Origin: Sulfuritalea sp.
GTDB taxonomy: Bacteria; Pseudomonadota; Gammaproteobacteria; Burkholderiales; Rhodocyclaceae
Direction of reading: 5' to 3'
Assembly (NCBI GenBank): GCA_016712985.1
Contig: JADJQA010000033.1
Span: 1 to 61,134, forward strand
DNA: 61,134 nt
The translations under genes and the position numbers were made by a program. Positions 59,075 through 61,134 of the stretch are shown in pieces; position 1 is the first letter of the stretch; each line of letters starts with the position of its first letter. The notes beneath the pieces were generated by a model that made no database searches, was not told the origin of the DNA, and worked only from the letters and a program-made list of their open reading frames with translations.

Positions 59075-59785
59075 TCAGGCTACTCGAGGCGGGCATTGCG
59101 TTCCGGGCTTGTCGCCGCAACCCGGTAGGTAGGCCAGGACGAAGGCCGGACCGCAAGGCAGTGACGCCAGCGGTGCGATCCAGAACTCAGGCGCGTCCAT
59201 CGCCCACAGCGTCGCCTCCCGCTGATCAGGCGGCACGGCGGCCGGAATCGGAAACAGCCCGCCCGCTTGCCGCTGCTTGATGGTGAGCAGCACGCCAAGT
59301 GTGGCGAGCGCAGTGGGATCGGGCGCCATGCCGAACAGTTCGGCCGGGGTCCAGCCGCGGCCCAGCAGCGGGGCCAGCAGCGGGTAAATGACCCATGCGG
59401 CCCCCACCAGGAACAAGCCGAACCCGCGCCGCAGCGCGGCCGCCGGCGCCGCATCGAAACGGCCCTGCCATGCCACCAGGCCCAGCAGCACCGCCTGCAC
59501 GCCCCACGCCCACGCGAAATACTCGGCGGCCCAATTGATCGGGGCGTAACGCTGCGCGTGCCAGGCCCACGCCACCCAAAGCCAGCAGGCGGCCAGAACG
59601 AGGAGCAGCGCCCGACCTGCCCGCTCGCCACCGCGCCAGGCCAGCGCGAACAGCACGGCACCCAGCGCGAGTGCGAACAGCGGCAAGGGCCACCATTCCT
59701 GGTTATGCAGTTCGAACAGCCGGGTGTAGGTGCGCGACGAAAACAGCAACAGGTCGCGCAGGCTGTAGGTCCACCACTCGCTCAT
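59075..59785 (-). CDS. DUF6064-like integral membrane protein
   Basis: A 236-residue protein starting MSEWWTYSLRDLLLFSSRTY with about six membrane helices (LPLFALALGAVLFALAW, ALLLVLAACWLWVAWAW, FGLFLVGAAWVIYPLLAPLL) and a C-terminal PEFWIAPLASLPCGPAFVLA. I recognise the DUF6064 pattern; no activity is known. The ATG overlaps the stop of the upstream aldo/keto reductase gene by ATGA, so they form an operon. Confidence 0.75.
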   Translation of the reverse strand: MSEWWTYSLRDLLLFSSRTYTRLFELHNQEWWPLPLFALALGAVLFALAWRGGERAGRALLLVLAACWLWVAWAWHAQRYAPINWAAEYFAWAWGVQAVLLGLVAWQGRFDAAPAAALRRGFGLFLVGAAWVIYPLLAPLLGRGWTPAELFGMAPDPTALATLGVLLTIKQRQAGGLFPIPAAVPPDQREATLWAMDAPEFWIAPLASLPCGPAFVLAYLPGCGDKPGTQCPPRVA

Positions 59786-60702
59786 CCGCGTCCCGCGACG
59801 AAGGTGGCCATGCGTGCGCGCATCGCCGCGTCGGGCATCCGACGGCCGGCGGCGGCGAGGTTCTCGCGCACGTGGTCGACGCGGGTGGTGGCGGGAATCG
59901 CGCAGGTGACGGCGGGGTGCGAGATGACGAACTTGAGCGCGAACTGCGCCCAGCTCGTGCAGTCGATTTCGGCCGCCCACGCCGGCAGCGGGCGGCGCGC
60001 CAGGCGGTCAAGCAGCGCGCCCTGCTGGAACGGGCGGTTGACGAGCACCGCGATGCCGCGTTCCAGCGCCAGCGGCAGCAGGCGCTGCTCGACCTCGCGG
60101 TCGACGAGGTTGTAGGTGAGTTGTACGAAGTCGATCGGCTGGCTCGCCATGATGCGCTCCATGTCGCCGTGACGGCGTCCGTGCGAGGTGGTGATGCCGA
60201 CGTAGCGGAGCTGGCCCGCCGCCTTCATGGCGAACAGGGTCGGCAGGTGCACTTCCCACGACAGCAGGTTGTGCACCTGCATCAGGTCGAAGCGTGGCAC
60301 GCCCCACAGCCGGCGCGAGGTGTCCATCTGGGTGCGGCCCCGGTCACCATCGGAGATCCACACCTTGTCGGCGGAAAACACGTCGGCCGGGCGACCCAGG
60401 CTGGCTAGGCCATAGCCGATGACCTCCTGCGCCGAGCCGTACATCGGCGAGCTGTCGATGAGCCGGCCGCCGGCCGCGAAGAAGGCGCGCATCACCTCGG
60501 CGCTAGCGTCGCGCGCGGCGCGGTCGTTGCCGACGTTAAAGGTGATCCAGGTGCCCAGTCCCACCAGGGGAATCGCCTCTCCGCTGGACGCAATGGTGCG
60601 GGTGGCGGGTCGGGTCGGTTGCGCGAGGCCGGCGGCCGGGCCGAGCAGCGGTGCGGCGGCGAGCGCGCCGAGCAGGCGACGGCGGGTGGAATTGGGTTTC
60701 AT
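59782..60702 (-). CDS. Aldo/keto reductase with Tat signal
   Basis: A 306-residue NADPH-type aldo/keto reductase of the TIM-barrel family. It has a twin-arginine start (MKPNSTRRRLLGALAAAP), then ASSGEAIPLVGLGTWITFNV, RLIDSSPMYGSAQEVIGYGL (catalytic Asp and Tyr), VFSADKVWISDGDRGRTQMD and a barrel ending AVTCAIPATTRVDHVRENLA. Export suggests a periplasmic role; the substrate is unknown. ATG 60702 follows GGAGGT. It is upstream of and coupled to the DUF6064 gene. Confidence 0.88.
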   Translation of the reverse strand: MKPNSTRRRLLGALAAAPLLGPAAGLAQPTRPATRTIASSGEAIPLVGLGTWITFNVGNDRAARDASAEVMRAFFAAGGRLIDSSPMYGSAQEVIGYGLASLGRPADVFSADKVWISDGDRGRTQMDTSRRLWGVPRFDLMQVHNLLSWEVHLPTLFAMKAAGQLRYVGITTSHGRRHGDMERIMASQPIDFVQLTYNLVDREVEQRLLPLALERGIAVLVNRPFQQGALLDRLARRPLPAWAAEIDCTSWAQFALKFVISHPAVTCAIPATTRVDHVRENLAAAGRRMPDAAMRARMATFVAGRG

Positions 60703-60819
60703 CGCGTGGACCTCCGAATCATGATGTTCCTGACCACGGCGCCGGGCCGGGGTTCCGGACCGACGCGACGAGGATAGCCTATCGCCCCCGCTGGTCGTGC
60801 CCGGCTTTACGAGATCCCC

Positions 60820-61134
60820 ATGACACCCATTCCCGCTTTGCTTGCCGTCTTCGCCGCCGCGCCGCTGGGCACGGGCTGCACCCACACCACCGCGCCGCTG
60901 CCGATGGTGTCGGCAGTCGATCTCGAGCGCTACGCCGGCCGCTGGTAGGAGATCGCGCATCTGCCCAACCGCTTTCGGGCGCAGTACGTGGCGGACACCC
61001 GCGCGACCTATGCGCAGGACAAGGAGCGCATCACGGTACTGAACGAATGCCGCCTCGCCGACGGGGGCTTCGACTCGGCGCGGGGCATCGCCCACGCCGT
61101 CGAGTCTAGCGGCCGGTGGTCACTGAGTCCTGCC
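60820..61134 (+). pseudogene. Lipocalin (Blc-like) lipoprotein, in-frame stop, cut by the window edge
   Basis: The start MTPIPALLAVFAAAPLGTGC is a lipoprotein signal with the cysteine at residue 20, followed by VDLERYAGRW, the lipocalin fingerprint. A TAG at 60946-60948 replaces the expected tyrosine codon of GRWYEI. The same frame then continues EIAHLPNRFRAQYVADTRAT, YAQDKERITVLNECR and GFDSARGIAHAV to the window end. One base change (TAC to TAG) explains it, so it may be a recent mutation or an error. Lipocalins bind lipids at the outer membrane. Confidence 0.7.

Overview
The window is 61 kb of high-GC DNA from a betaproteobacterium, most likely Rhodocyclales-like. That assignment is inferred from gene content and hydrogenase gene order; no rRNA or tRNA gene is present to settle it. 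It is a hydrogen-metabolism region coding for three different [NiFe] hydrogenases with their maturation, nickel-supply and regulatory genes. Many genes carry single-base indels, often in homopolymers, and several stretches are G homopolymer. Much of the apparent gene decay is therefore probably consensus or assembly error in a draft or metagenome contig.

Layout. 0.4-5.7 kb: hflX, monomeric isocitrate dehydrogenase and an M18 aminopeptidase. 6.2-11.5 kb (minus strand): hoxFUYH-hoxW, a bidirectional NAD-linked hydrogenase (group 3d type) and its protease. 11.8-15.3 kb: nickel module of nikR, a TonB-dependent receptor and a NiCoT-like permease. 15.6-18.9 kb: a large SWIM/SNF2 helicase. 19-23.4 kb: sulfur genes (ArsR-rhodanese regulator, DsrE-like protein, trans-sulfuration enzyme, cysteine desulfurase). 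23.5-32.4 kb: a scrambled accessory region with a His-tailed EamA permease and a second fragment of it, broken toxin-antitoxin loci, an MmeI-like restriction-modification gene with frameshifts, and a chromate locus interrupted by vapBC.

32.5-51.7 kb is the core: hybOABC (membrane-linked uptake hydrogenase), hybD, a hypC paralogue, hybE, a bacteriohemerythrin, hypABFCD, a HepT/MntA toxin-antitoxin insertion, hypE, hypX, then the regulator hoxA and the H2-sensing hydrogenase hoxBC. After an interruption (Fic relic, AarF-like kinase, DUF3301 gene) come the sensor kinase hoxJ and a hupK/hoxV-like gene up to 56.7 kb. The rest is a FAD-dependent dehydrogenase, a broken acetyltransferase, a DUF6064 membrane protein, a Tat-exported aldo/keto reductase and a broken lipocalin.

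How it fits together (inference from known systems, chiefly Ralstonia/Cupriavidus): the HoxBC sensor and HoxJ kinase report H2 to HoxA, an NtrC-type activator that works with sigma-54. A sigma-54 -24/-12 motif with correct spacing lies 58-74 bp upstream of the hybO start codon. Nickel enters through the TonB receptor and NiCoT permease, HypAB insert it, HypFCDE build the Fe(CN)2CO group, and HypX probably supplies CO under oxygen. Dispersed repeats (a MITE-like element with short inverted ends, palindromic REP-like units and a G+C-rich repeat between hoxB and hoxC) are scattered between genes.
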